Below are positions 1-6,647 of a DNA stretch of 39,004 nt, one piece after another. Source of the DNA: Chloroflexota bacterium (GTDB lineage Bacteria > Chloroflexota > Limnocylindria > Limnocylindrales > CSP1-4). The translations under genes were made by a program, and so were the position numbers. Under the pieces are notes generated by a model. The model worked only from the letters and a program-made list of their open reading frames with translations. It was not told where the DNA came from and did not search any database. The stretch covers positions 1-39,004 of the forward strand of contig JANXWH010000096.1 of the NCBI GenBank assembly GCA_025351245.1. Reading direction: 5' to 3'. The number at the start of each line of letters is the position of its first letter. Within the stretch, counting starts at the first letter, position 1.

Positions 1-43
1 CGCGGCCGGCTCGCCGCCCCCCCGTCGCGGCTGCGTTCGCGCC

Positions 44-577
44 TCAGCAGCTGCTGATCACGCAGGTCCCGGCAAGCAGGTCGTGCCAGCCGCGGTGGCG
101 CACGTCGATGAGGATCCAGATGTACCCGAAATAGAAGGCCGAGCCGGAGATCCAGGAGCCGATCAGGCGCAGGATCGCGGCCCCGCCACCCACCGGGCCG
201 CCGTCGCGGTCGCGAACGACGCGGATCCCCGCCGCCCGCATTCCGGGCGTCTGGCCACCTCGCGCCCAGAACCAGGGGAAGTAGACGAGGCCGACGAGGG
301 ACGCCACGATGCCGCCGAGGATGGCGAGCCCGATCCCGCCGCCGAGCTGCGACCAGGTGGTCGAGTCCGACCAGTAGTCGGGTTGATCGCCGACACGGCC
401 GAGGATCGTGCCGAGGATCGGGAGCGCGGAAAGCACGATAATCGCGGAGACCACGGCGCCCAGGATGATCGCGTCGAGGATGTAGGCGCCGAGTCGTGCG
501 CCATGACCGGCGAACGCAAAGCCGGGGGCGGGTCCGGCGGGCTCAACGGGCTGGTGCCAGCCGGTGGGAACGGCCAC
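44..577 (-). CDS. RDD family membrane protein
   Basis: A 177-residue integral membrane protein of the RDD family, a group of small polytopic proteins whose role is mostly unknown (some have been linked to ion or compatible-solute transport). The N-terminal family signature is visible as RLGAYILDAIIL near residues 28-39, and the second as GGQTPGMRAAGIRVV near residues 107-121, where the family usually has a Gly-Lys-rich loop. Hydrophobic stretches near residues 33-55, 78-103 and 133-158 look membrane-spanning. The start is GTG, preceded by AGGAG at a normal distance. It is the last gene of the greA-lysS-serS run, 81 bp after serS, so it is probably co-transcribed; nothing ties its function to the synthetases. 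The stop codon lies in a 14-bp palindrome (44-57). Confidence 0.85.
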   Translation of the reverse strand: MAVPTGWHQPVEPAGPAPGFAFAGHGARLGAYILDAIILGAVVSAIIVLSALPILGTILGRVGDQPDYWSDSTTWSQLGGGIGLAILGGIVASLVGLVYFPWFWARGGQTPGMRAAGIRVVRDRDGGPVGGGAAILRLIGSWISGSAFYFGYIWILIDVRHRGWHDLLAGTCVISSC

Positions 578-658
578 GTGTGGAGTCTCCTGGTGCGGGC
601 AGCGCGGGACGCAGACCTCGCCATCTTCCGTTCCGGGGCTCCGCCCCCGACAGGGCCG

Positions 659-2032
659 TCAGGCAGGTGGGCGCAGGACGTCCGTCCCGAGCGAGGCCTG
701 CAGCGGCCCGGGCACGCGGACGCTGCCGTCCGGCCCCTGGTATGTCTCCAGGATCGCGGCGACGACGCGGGCAAGTGCGAGGCCCGACCCGTTCAACGTG
801 TGGACCAGCTCGGGCCTGGCGCCCGGCGCCGGTCGGTGGCGGATCGCCATCCGGCGAGCCTGGTAGTCGCGGAAGTTCGAGCAGGACGAGACCTCCAGCC
901 AGCGCTCCACCCCGGGCGCCCAGACCTCCAGGTCGTACTTCTTCGCCTGCACGAAACCCATGTCGCGGGTCGCCATGAGGAGCACGCGATATGCGAGCCC
1001 GAGCCGGCGCAGGAGATCCTCCGCCCGGCCGACCATCCACTCCAGCGCAGTGGCGGAGGCCTCTGGCGTCTCGAAGAGCACCATCTCCACCTTGTCGAAC
1101 TGGTGGACGCGCAGGATCCCGCGGGTGTCCTTGCCGGCCGCTCCGGCCTCCCGGCGGAAGCAGGGCGAGTAGGCGGCGTAGCGAACGGGCAGCTCGCCGA
1201 ATTCGAAGATCTCGTCGCGGTGGAGATTCGTGACCGGGACCTCGGCCGTGGGGACCAGGTAGAGCTCGTCGCGCGTCACGACGTACATCTGGTCTTCCTT
1301 GTCCGGGATCTGGCCGGTGCCCCGGGCGGACGCGGCGTTGACGACGGCCGGGGGCCAGATCTCGGTGAAGCCGTTCTCACGCGTGTGGACGGTCAGGAAG
1401 AAGTCGATGAGGGCGCGCTGCAGCCCGGCCCCCGCGCCGCGGTAGACGGGGAACCCGGAGCCAGCGATCTTGGCGCCGCGCTCCAACTCGAAGATGCGGA
1501 GTCGCTCTGCGACCTCCCAATGGGGTCGGCGCTCCCAAGCCGCCGTCCCGGCCTCGTCGGCCGCGCCCGGCGCTGCCGCCTCGTCGGCCGCGCCGGCAGC
1601 TCCCACGGCGGGGACGGCCCGCGGCAGGAGCTCGCCCCAGGTGCGGACCGTCAGGTTGGCGTCGGCGTCGCCGACCGGCACATCCGGGTCGGCCGGGTTC
1701 GGGATCCGCAGGAGCGCATCCTCCAGCTCGCCCTCGACGCGCCCGATCTCGGCGTCCAGCACGGCGATCCGCTCGCCCGCCGCGACCGAAGCGGCGCGGA
1801 GGGCCGCGACCTCGGGGCCGCCCGGCGCGGCGCCGCCCTTGATCGTCTCGCCGATCTGCTTCGAAGCAGCGTTGCGCTCCGCCTTGCGGGCATCGGCCTC
1901 GCTGAGCAGCGCCCGGCGGCGCGTGTCGAGCGCGAGCGCGACGCCCACGAGCGTGGCGTCCTCGCCCTTGTCGAGGGCCCCCTTCCGGATGACCTCCGGC
2001 TCCTCCCGGAGACGCTGCACCCCGACGCTCAT
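659..2032 (-). CDS. serS: Seryl-tRNA synthetase
   Basis: Class II aminoacyl-tRNA synthetase that charges tRNA-Ser (and tRNA-Sec where present) in the cytoplasm. The 457-residue product has the N-terminal tRNA-binding coiled-coil arm (about 35-105), the TAE ATP/serine loop (262-264), motif 2 around FRREAG (292-297) followed by TRGILRVHQFDKVE, and motif 3 as NGSGLALAR (414-422). The ATG at 2032 was chosen because it gives the canonical N-terminus and overlaps the lysS stop by four bases (ATGA), implying translational coupling; the open frame upstream is an Arg-rich shadow of lysS. Unusual: an Ala/Gly/Glu-rich insert at about residues 139-167 lies between arm and catalytic core where the family normally has a short linker, and it is encoded partly by a 17-bp direct repeat. 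Confidence 0.97.
   Translation of the reverse strand: MSVGVQRLREEPEVIRKGALDKGEDATLVGVALALDTRRRALLSEADARKAERNAASKQIGETIKGGAAPGGPEVAALRAASVAAGERIAVLDAEIGRVEGELEDALLRIPNPADPDVPVGDADANLTVRTWGELLPRAVPAVGAAGAADEAAAPGAADEAGTAAWERRPHWEVAERLRIFELERGAKIAGSGFPVYRGAGAGLQRALIDFFLTVHTRENGFTEIWPPAVVNAASARGTGQIPDKEDQMYVVTRDELYLVPTAEVPVTNLHRDEIFEFGELPVRYAAYSPCFRREAGAAGKDTRGILRVHQFDKVEMVLFETPEASATALEWMVGRAEDLLRRLGLAYRVLLMATRDMGFVQAKKYDLEVWAPGVERWLEVSSCSNFRDYQARRMAIRHRPAPGARPELVHTLNGSGLALARVVAAILETYQGPDGSVRVPGPLQASLGTDVLRPPA
1551..1594. repeat. 17-bp direct repeat inside serS
   Basis: GCCTCGTCGGCCGCGCC occurs at 1551-1567 and again at 1578-1594. On the coding strand both copies sit in the Ala/Gly-rich insert of SerS. 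This points to local duplication as the origin of at least part of the insert; the frame is kept. Confidence 0.85.
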
Positions 2033-3681
2033 TCCGCCGCCCCCGCCGTGTCGTGTGCCCCGGTCCCGCCGGACGCGCCGTCGGCATGATCGCGCCAGCC
2101 GGCCGCGGCGCGCAGGCGCTCCACGACGAAACCCGGCTCCAGGCTGGCGAGGAGCCAGCCCGCCCGCGGCCCGTTCGTCCGGCCCAGGAACGCCACGTAG
2201 AGGGCGCCGAACGCGCGGCCGGCCGGGAGCGCGGCCGACTCCGCAACCTCGAAGATCAGCGCCTGCCACGCATCACCGGACGGGGGCGGCGCGGCCTCGG
2301 CTGCGCGGGCAAACGCGCCGAGCCAGACCCGCTGGTCCTCGCCCAGCGCCGTGACCTCGGGCGGGAGCGCGTCTCGGCGGATCTCGATCCGGGCCCGCTC
2401 CGGGGCGTAGGAGTCCAGCCAGCCGCCGACGGCTGCGAGCCGATCCTCGAGGATGCGGCGCTCTTCGACCGAAAGGGCACTCCCCTTCTCCGCCGCCACG
2501 CGCGCCGCCACGTCGACGCCGGGGATCTGCGCCAGCAGGGCGAGGTGCGCGAACGCAGGCCGGTAGCGCGCGGCCTCCGCGGCCACGTCCGCTGCCGGGT
2601 CCAGCAGCGCGTAGCGGAAGATCCGGTCGGCATCGGCCGGAAGTTCGCCCTTGACCTCGCGGCCGGCGGCGGCCGCGGCCAGCCGATCGAACTCGTCGAA
2701 GACACGCGGGATCGCGTCCGTGCCGTCGGGATCGAACTCGATCGCCTGGTTCGGGCGCGGTCGGAGGAAGAGGAGCCGGAGCTGTTCCGGCGGGACGACC
2801 TCGACGATCTCGTGGGCGGCGGCGCCGCGCCCCTTGCTGGTGGACATCTTGCGCCCGCCGATGTTCAGGAACTCGTACGCGAGATTGCGGGGCGGCTCTC
2901 GTTCGAAGACCTCGCGGGCGATGGCGTCCGCTCGATCGCGGGAGCCGCCGGCGGTGGCCAGGTCCTTGCCGCACGGCTCGATCGTCACCCCGAAAAGGCT
3001 CCACTGGGCGGCCCACTCCAGGTTCCAGTAGAGCTTGGCGGCACCGCCGAACGGCGAGATTCGACCGTCGAAGCCGCAGCCCCGGGCCCAGGTCACGTAG
3101 TCCGGCCGACACTCAACCCGGACGGTCTCCCCGTCCCAATCGAGGGTGAAGGTCGTGCCGACCTTGCCGCAGGCCGGGCAGACCGCCTGGACCGGGAGCC
3201 AGCCAACCGGCCGCTCCACCTTCGAGACCCGACGATAGAGGTCGCGGACGACTTCTGCGCGGTCCAGGGCCGTCCGGATGAACCCGTCCACCTCGCCCGT
3301 CGGGTAGATGTCGCTCATCCAGTAGTAGCGGTCCGGGCGGATGCCAAGGCCATCGAAGATGTCGATGAAGGTCTGCGCGTGGTGGCGGGCGTATGACGCG
3401 TGGCAGTCGCCGACCTGGTCGGGGACCTGCGAGAGCGGGCGACCCATCTCGCGCTCGATGGCGTCCGGGGTCAGGAGCGCCTGGGCATCCATCGGGTCCA
3501 TGTCGTCGACGCCGTAGAGGAGCGTCGTCGGCACGCCGCGGTCGCGCAGTGCCCTGGCGATGACGTCGAGGACGACCGGGCCACGGAGACTCCCGACGTG
3601 AACCGTCCCGGAGGGAGTCTTCGAGTCGTTGACGACCTGCGGCCCGTCAACGGAGGAGGCCAGCTCGTCGGCCCAGTACAT
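2029..3681 (-). CDS. lysS: Lysyl-tRNA synthetase, class I
   Basis: Charges tRNA-Lys using the class I (LysK, archaeal-type) fold, not the class II enzyme usual in bacteria. Evidence: the HIGH-equivalent PSGTVHVGS (23-31), the KMSKS-equivalent KMSTSKG (278-284), and a zinc-knuckle-like CPACG (168-172) with further cysteines near 191 and 202. The 550-residue length fits this family. The ATG at 3681 opens the conserved N-terminus; the longer open frame is a shadow of greA. It lies 76 bp downstream of greA and its stop overlaps the serS start (ATGA), so greA, lysS and serS form one transcription unit. Whether the genome also carries a class II LysRS cannot be seen here. Confidence 0.95.
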   Translation of the reverse strand: MYWADELASSVDGPQVVNDSKTPSGTVHVGSLRGPVVLDVIARALRDRGVPTTLLYGVDDMDPMDAQALLTPDAIEREMGRPLSQVPDQVGDCHASYARHHAQTFIDIFDGLGIRPDRYYWMSDIYPTGEVDGFIRTALDRAEVVRDLYRRVSKVERPVGWLPVQAVCPACGKVGTTFTLDWDGETVRVECRPDYVTWARGCGFDGRISPFGGAAKLYWNLEWAAQWSLFGVTIEPCGKDLATAGGSRDRADAIAREVFEREPPRNLAYEFLNIGGRKMSTSKGRGAAAHEIVEVVPPEQLRLLFLRPRPNQAIEFDPDGTDAIPRVFDEFDRLAAAAAGREVKGELPADADRIFRYALLDPAADVAAEAARYRPAFAHLALLAQIPGVDVAARVAAEKGSALSVEERRILEDRLAAVGGWLDSYAPERARIEIRRDALPPEVTALGEDQRVWLGAFARAAEAAPPPSGDAWQALIFEVAESAALPAGRAFGALYVAFLGRTNGPRAGWLLASLEPGFVVERLRAAAGWRDHADGASGGTGAHDTAGAAE

Positions 3682-3757
3682 CGCGTGCGTCCCTGGCCTT
3701 TCGATCGCCGGGGCGGGGGCGCTCCGGCCGTGCGTCCCGGCGTCGCGGGGCGGGCGC

Positions 3758-4222
3758 TCAGCTGATCTTCTTGATCGCGTACGTGAAGTCGCTCCCGTTC
3801 GGCAACCGCACCGTGACCTTCTCACCGGCCTTGCGGCCGAGGAGCGCGCGCCCGACGGGCGACTCGTTGGAGATCTTGCCGTCGGCGGGACGCGCCTCGG
3901 CGGAGCCGACGATCGAGAAGGTCTCCAGGCCATCAAGGCTCTCGACGACCACCGTGGAGCCGAGCGCCGCATGGTCCGAGCGCGGGTTCTCGATGATCAC
4001 CGCGGTCTTGAGCATGCCCTCGAGGGTCTGGATCCGGCCCTCGACGAAAGCCTGCTCGTTCTTGGCCTCTTCGTATTCCGCGTTCTCGGAGAGGTCGCCG
4101 TGCTGCTTCGCCTCGTGGATGCGGGCGGCAACCTCCGCGCGGCGCACGTTCACGAGGTTCTCGAGCTCCTGGCGGAGGCCGGTCTCGCCCTCGCGAGAGA
4201 GGTACGTTGGCTTCGTGTTCAC
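3758..4222 (-). CDS. greA: Transcription elongation factor GreA
   Basis: Binds the RNA polymerase secondary channel and stimulates cleavage of backtracked transcripts. The 154-residue product has the N-terminal coiled-coil finger, including the tip DLSENAEYEEAK with the acidic residues that act at the polymerase active site, and a C-terminal FKBP-like domain ending GSDFTYAIKKIS. The GTG at 4222 (VNTKPTYLSREG) aligns with the usual GreA start and has AGAGG about 12 nt upstream; an ATG at 4282 would add 20 residues with no family counterpart. A TTGACA/TATCAT promoter at 4345-4373 would leave a leader of about 115 nt before the GTG. It leads the greA-lysS-serS-RDD unit. Confidence 0.93.
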   Translation of the reverse strand: MNTKPTYLSREGETGLRQELENLVNVRRAEVAARIHEAKQHGDLSENAEYEEAKNEQAFVEGRIQTLEGMLKTAVIIENPRSDHAALGSTVVVESLDGLETFSIVGSAEARPADGKISNESPVGRALLGRKAGEKVTVRLPNGSDFTYAIKKIS

Positions 4223-4344
4223 GGAGGGGTCAAACCTCTGGCGACCGGGCGGGTCCGCCCCGCCCTGCTTGTGATGTGGCACATACGGAAGAACCCGGGC
4301 GGCTGCCTCGCGGGTGGGCGCGCCCGAAGTCCGGTCGGGTGCGG

Positions 4345-4373
4345 ATGATAGTCCGGCCCCGGTGGAGTGTCAA
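4345..4373 (-). promoter_or_regulatory. Sigma-70-type promoter of the greA operon
   Basis: On the minus strand TTGACA (4373-4368) and TATCAT (4350-4345) are separated by exactly 17 nt. This is the best-matching housekeeping promoter in the window, placed in a gene-free segment just upstream of greA. The predicted transcript start is near 4338. Confidence 0.75.
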
Positions 4374-4445
4374 AGCGAGTGGGGGCATGTAACGCATATC
4401 CAATCGTCTGTGCCGACCTGCCGGCCTGCCGGCCGTCGCGCCCCG

Positions 4446-4558
4446 TCGCGCCCGGCGCGAGGGCCCGCAGGGTCCGGGTTATCGCGCCCGGGGAGCGAGG
4501 GCCGGCAGGGTCCGGGTTTATCGCGCCCGGGGAGCGAGGGCCGGAAGGGTCCTGGTTA
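4446..4558. repeat. Tandem repeat A, 3 copies of 36-39 bp
   Basis: Three head-to-tail units at 4446-4481, 4482-4520 and 4521-4558. Each begins TCGCGCCCGG, carries a GCGAGGGCC core and ends GGTCC(G/T)GGTT(T)A. Units differ by a few substitutions and small indels, so this is an ageing array. It lies about 70 bp upstream of the greA promoter. Confidence 0.9.
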
Positions 4559-4738
4559 TCGGCTGAGCCGATCACTTGGAGCCATCGCGTGCTCGGAAAC
4601 GAATCCGCCTCGCGATTGGCCGCGTTTCCACGCTCCGCGACAACGAATCCGATCGTGTCATCCGATCACGGGGTCGCCGGACCGCAACCCGCTGGTGTGC
4701 CAAAGCGACCGGAGAGCATCGCCGAGCCGACGGGCCGG

Positions 4739-4830
4739 CGCGAGGGCCGGCCGGCACCCGAGCGGCGCGAGGGCCGGCCGGCATCCAAGCGGCGCGGGTC
4801 AGGCGCGAGGGCCGGCCGGCATCTAAGCGG
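4739..4830. repeat. Repeat B, 3 copies of 27 bp
   Basis: CGCGAGGGCCGGCCGGCA followed by a variable CCCGAGCGG, TCCAAGCGG or TCTAAGCGG: copies at 4739-4765, 4766-4792 and 4804-4830, the third after an 11-bp spacer. The core GCGAGGGCCGG is shared with repeat A, suggesting common ancestry. Confidence 0.9.
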
Positions 4831-4898
4831 CGCGGCAAGCCGGCGGTCAGGCGCGCGATGCCGGCGGCGCGGCAAGCCGGCGGTCAGGCCGGCGATGC
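4828..4898. repeat. Repeat C, 2 copies of 34 bp
   Basis: CGGCGCGGCAAGCCGGCGGT with a conserved tail occurs at 4828-4861 and 4865-4898, the two copies differing at about two positions. The second copy runs into the 3' end of the DUF952 gene and contains its stop codon, so array growth may have reset that C-terminus. Confidence 0.85.
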
Positions 4899-5273
4899 CT
4901 CGCCGATTGTCGTGAACATCCCGTCGGGCGCGCGGTGGAACGGTGCGGCGGACCTGACGCCGGCGCGCGCGAGCGGCCCGTAGACGTGCGGGTAGCGCCG
5001 GCCCGTGTCGTCGTAGCGCCACGGCGCGCCCACGGAGGCAAGGTCCAGCTCCAGCACGACGAACGCCCGGCGGTCGGCCCGGTAGTGCCGGTTCGCGGTC
5101 GCGACCATCTGCTCGGCGCCGTCCGTGCAATGGACGAATCCGTCGGCCGCAAACCCCTCTGGCTCGTATCGGACGCCGGCCGGCCCGTCGCGCCACGCGG
5201 CCCAGCGGTCGGCCGGCAGCATATGGAGCGTGTATGGCCTTCCCGAGCCTCCCGCAGGTCGGCACTCAGACAA
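4884..5273 (-). CDS. DUF952 domain protein
   Basis: A small protein of the DUF952 family (function unknown; fold related to ADP-ribosyltransferase/Tpt1-like proteins as I recall). Typical landmarks are the N-terminal strand YTLHMLPADRW, the FVHCTDGAEQMVATANRHY segment and the HVYGPLARAGV motif followed by a proline-containing strand. The start is uncertain: TTG at 5273 lies 5 bp after the argR stop and keeps the first strand; GTG at 5342 would overlap argR by about 60 bp; ATG at 5222 would cut into the first strand. The last residues and stop lie within repeat C. It is the final gene of the hppA-uppP-argR run. Confidence 0.75.
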   Translation of the reverse strand: MSECRPAGGSGRPYTLHMLPADRWAAWRDGPAGVRYEPEGFAADGFVHCTDGAEQMVATANRHYRADRRAFVVLELDLASVGAPWRYDDTGRRYPHVYGPLARAGVRSAAPFHRAPDGMFTTIGEASPA

Positions 5274-5278
5274 CGCGG

Positions 5279-5746
5279 CTATCCCGCCGCCAGCCGCTCG
5301 AGTCGGCCGCGGAGCCGCGCGAGGGCGCGCCGGTCCGCGCACGCGATGAAGAGCGTGTCGTCGCCGGCGATCGTCCCGACTGCTTCCGGCCAGCGCGCGC
5401 GGTCGAGCGCGGCCGCGATCGCATGCGCCGACCCGGGCAGCGTGACGAGGACGAGAAGGAGACCAGCTGCGCGGAACTCCACCGGGATGTCGCGGAACAG
5501 GCGTCTGAGCCGTTCCTCGCCGGTCGGATCGGCCTCCGCCAGGCGGGCGGGTAGCGCGTAGACAGCCACGCCCTCGCGGCCCATCTTCACCAGCTCCAGC
5601 TCGGCGATGTCGCGGCTGATCGTGGCCTGTGTGGCCCGGAAGCCGCGCTCTCGGAGCGCCGCTGCCAACTCCTGCTGGGTTCGGATCGGGCGCTGCTCCA
5701 CGAGGTCGCGGATCGCCCGCTGGCGGAGCTGCTTCATGACCTCCAC
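5279..5746 (-). CDS. argR: Arginine repressor ArgR
   Basis: A 155-residue ArgR-family regulator: arginine-dependent hexameric repressor of arginine biosynthesis and/or activator of catabolism. The N-terminal winged helix contains TQATISRDIAEL (recognition helix, about 38-49); the C-terminal oligomerisation/arginine-binding domain contains GTIAGDDTLFIA, where the DD pair contacts arginine. GTG at 5746 is used; an ATG three codons later (5737) is an alternative, though the GGAGG before it is very close. It sits 21 bp downstream of uppP with no arg genes in view, so its targets lie elsewhere. Confidence 0.93.
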   Translation of the reverse strand: MEVMKQLRQRAIRDLVEQRPIRTQQELAAALRERGFRATQATISRDIAELELVKMGREGVAVYALPARLAEADPTGEERLRRLFRDIPVEFRAAGLLLVLVTLPGSAHAIAAALDRARWPEAVGTIAGDDTLFIACADRRALARLRGRLERLAAG

Positions 5747-5767
5747 GGTGCGCCCCGAGGGGTCGCG

Positions 5768-6595
5768 TCAGGCCGCGAGGAAGATGATGACGACGAGCGC
5801 CGCGAGGAGGAGCCGATACGCGACGAACACGGTCATCGGGTGGTGCCGGACGTACCGGAGCAGGACGTGGATGGCGGCCAGGCCCGAAACCGCGGCCGCC
5901 ACGAAGCCGATGGCGATCGCCCCGACATTGACGTCGGCGGTAACCTCCCCTGCCAGCAGCTTCTTGAGCTCGAAGAGCCCGGCGCCCGCGATCACGGGCG
6001 TGGCCATCAGGAAGCTGAACCGGGTTGCCGCCTCGCGGGTCAACCCCAGGCCCAGGCCGGCGCTGATGCTGATCCCGGACCGGCTGATCCCGGGCACGAG
6101 CGCGAGCGCCTGGGCGCAGCCGATCGCGAAGGCGCCCGGGAACCCAAGTCGTTCGATCCCGTCCGTCTTCCGGCCGAGCCGATCGGCCAGCCAGAGGATG
6201 ACCGCACCCACCACGAGCATCACGGCGACGAGGACGGGCTGGCGTACCTTCGCTTCGAAGTAGCCGCTCAGCAGCACGCCGAGCACGACGGCCGGCGGGA
6301 GCGTCGCCGCGATCAGCCAGGCCAGCCGTCGGTCCGGGTCACCGCGAAGCGAGCGGTCCCGGATTGCGGCGAGCCCGGCCGGCACGAGACGCGTCCAGTC
6401 GCGCCAGAAGTAGGCGAGCAGCGCGACGAGCGTCCCCATGTGGAGCATCACCGAGAACGCCAGGGAGTTGATGAACGGGTCCGTCCAACCCAGCAGGTGC
6501 GGGACCAGGATGAGGTGCCCGGACGAGGAGATCGGCAGGAACTCCGTGAGCCCCTGGACGATCCCGATCACGAGTGCCTGGAATGCGATGTCCAT
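5768..6595 (-). CDS. uppP: Undecaprenyl-diphosphatase (BacA type)
   Basis: Integral membrane phosphatase that converts undecaprenyl diphosphate to the monophosphate carrier used for peptidoglycan and other envelope polymers; it can confer bacitracin tolerance. The 275-residue product shows both family motifs: GLTEFLPISSSGH (15-27; Glu and the Ser cluster are catalytic) and PGISRSG near residue 165, plus about eight hydrophobic helices. It starts at ATG 6595 with no clear Shine-Dalgarno, 52 bp after the hppA stop, and is followed by argR at 21 bp. Pairing with a membrane pyrophosphatase is suggestive, as both handle diphosphates, but the link is only positional. Confidence 0.96.
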   Translation of the reverse strand: MDIAFQALVIGIVQGLTEFLPISSSGHLILVPHLLGWTDPFINSLAFSVMLHMGTLVALLAYFWRDWTRLVPAGLAAIRDRSLRGDPDRRLAWLIAATLPPAVVLGVLLSGYFEAKVRQPVLVAVMLVVGAVILWLADRLGRKTDGIERLGFPGAFAIGCAQALALVPGISRSGISISAGLGLGLTREAATRFSFLMATPVIAGAGLFELKKLLAGEVTADVNVGAIAIGFVAAAVSGLAAIHVLLRYVRHHPMTVFVAYRLLLAALVVIIFLAA

Positions 6596-6647
6596 GGAAC
6601 GTTGAGGCGGGTCAGCCGTGAGGGCCGGCCCGCCGTACGCCTCCGAG

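Larger units (their letters stand above)
4283..4883. other. Gene-free repeat-rich segment
   Basis: About 600 bp between greA and the DUF952 gene. Open frames crossing it are simply translations of the repeats and resemble nothing. It holds the greA promoter, three degenerate tandem arrays (4446-4558, 4739-4830, 4828-4898) and about 180 bp of more AT-balanced unique DNA (4560-4735) in which AACGAATCCG appears twice. No RNA gene is recognisable. Confidence 0.7.

Noticed and set aside
44-57. 14-bp palindrome TCAGCAGCTGCTGA at the RDD gene end
   Set aside because: It encodes the last residues Ser-Ser-Cys-stop; too short and loopless for a terminator, probably chance.
635-647. Terminator between serS and the RDD gene (GGGGC-TCC-GCCCC)
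   Set aside because: Only 5 bp, no T-run; common by chance at this GC.
83-2089. 668-codon open frame on the plus strand
   Set aside because: It is antisense to the RDD gene and serS, Arg/Asp-rich with no domain; such shadows are expected at this GC content.
4446-4898. CRISPR array
   Set aside because: Repeat units are adjacent, of unequal length, and lack unique spacers of constant size; no cas gene is nearby.
4314-4983. Several open frames crossing the tandem repeats
   Set aside because: Their translations only repeat the array; no start signals and no recognisable domain.
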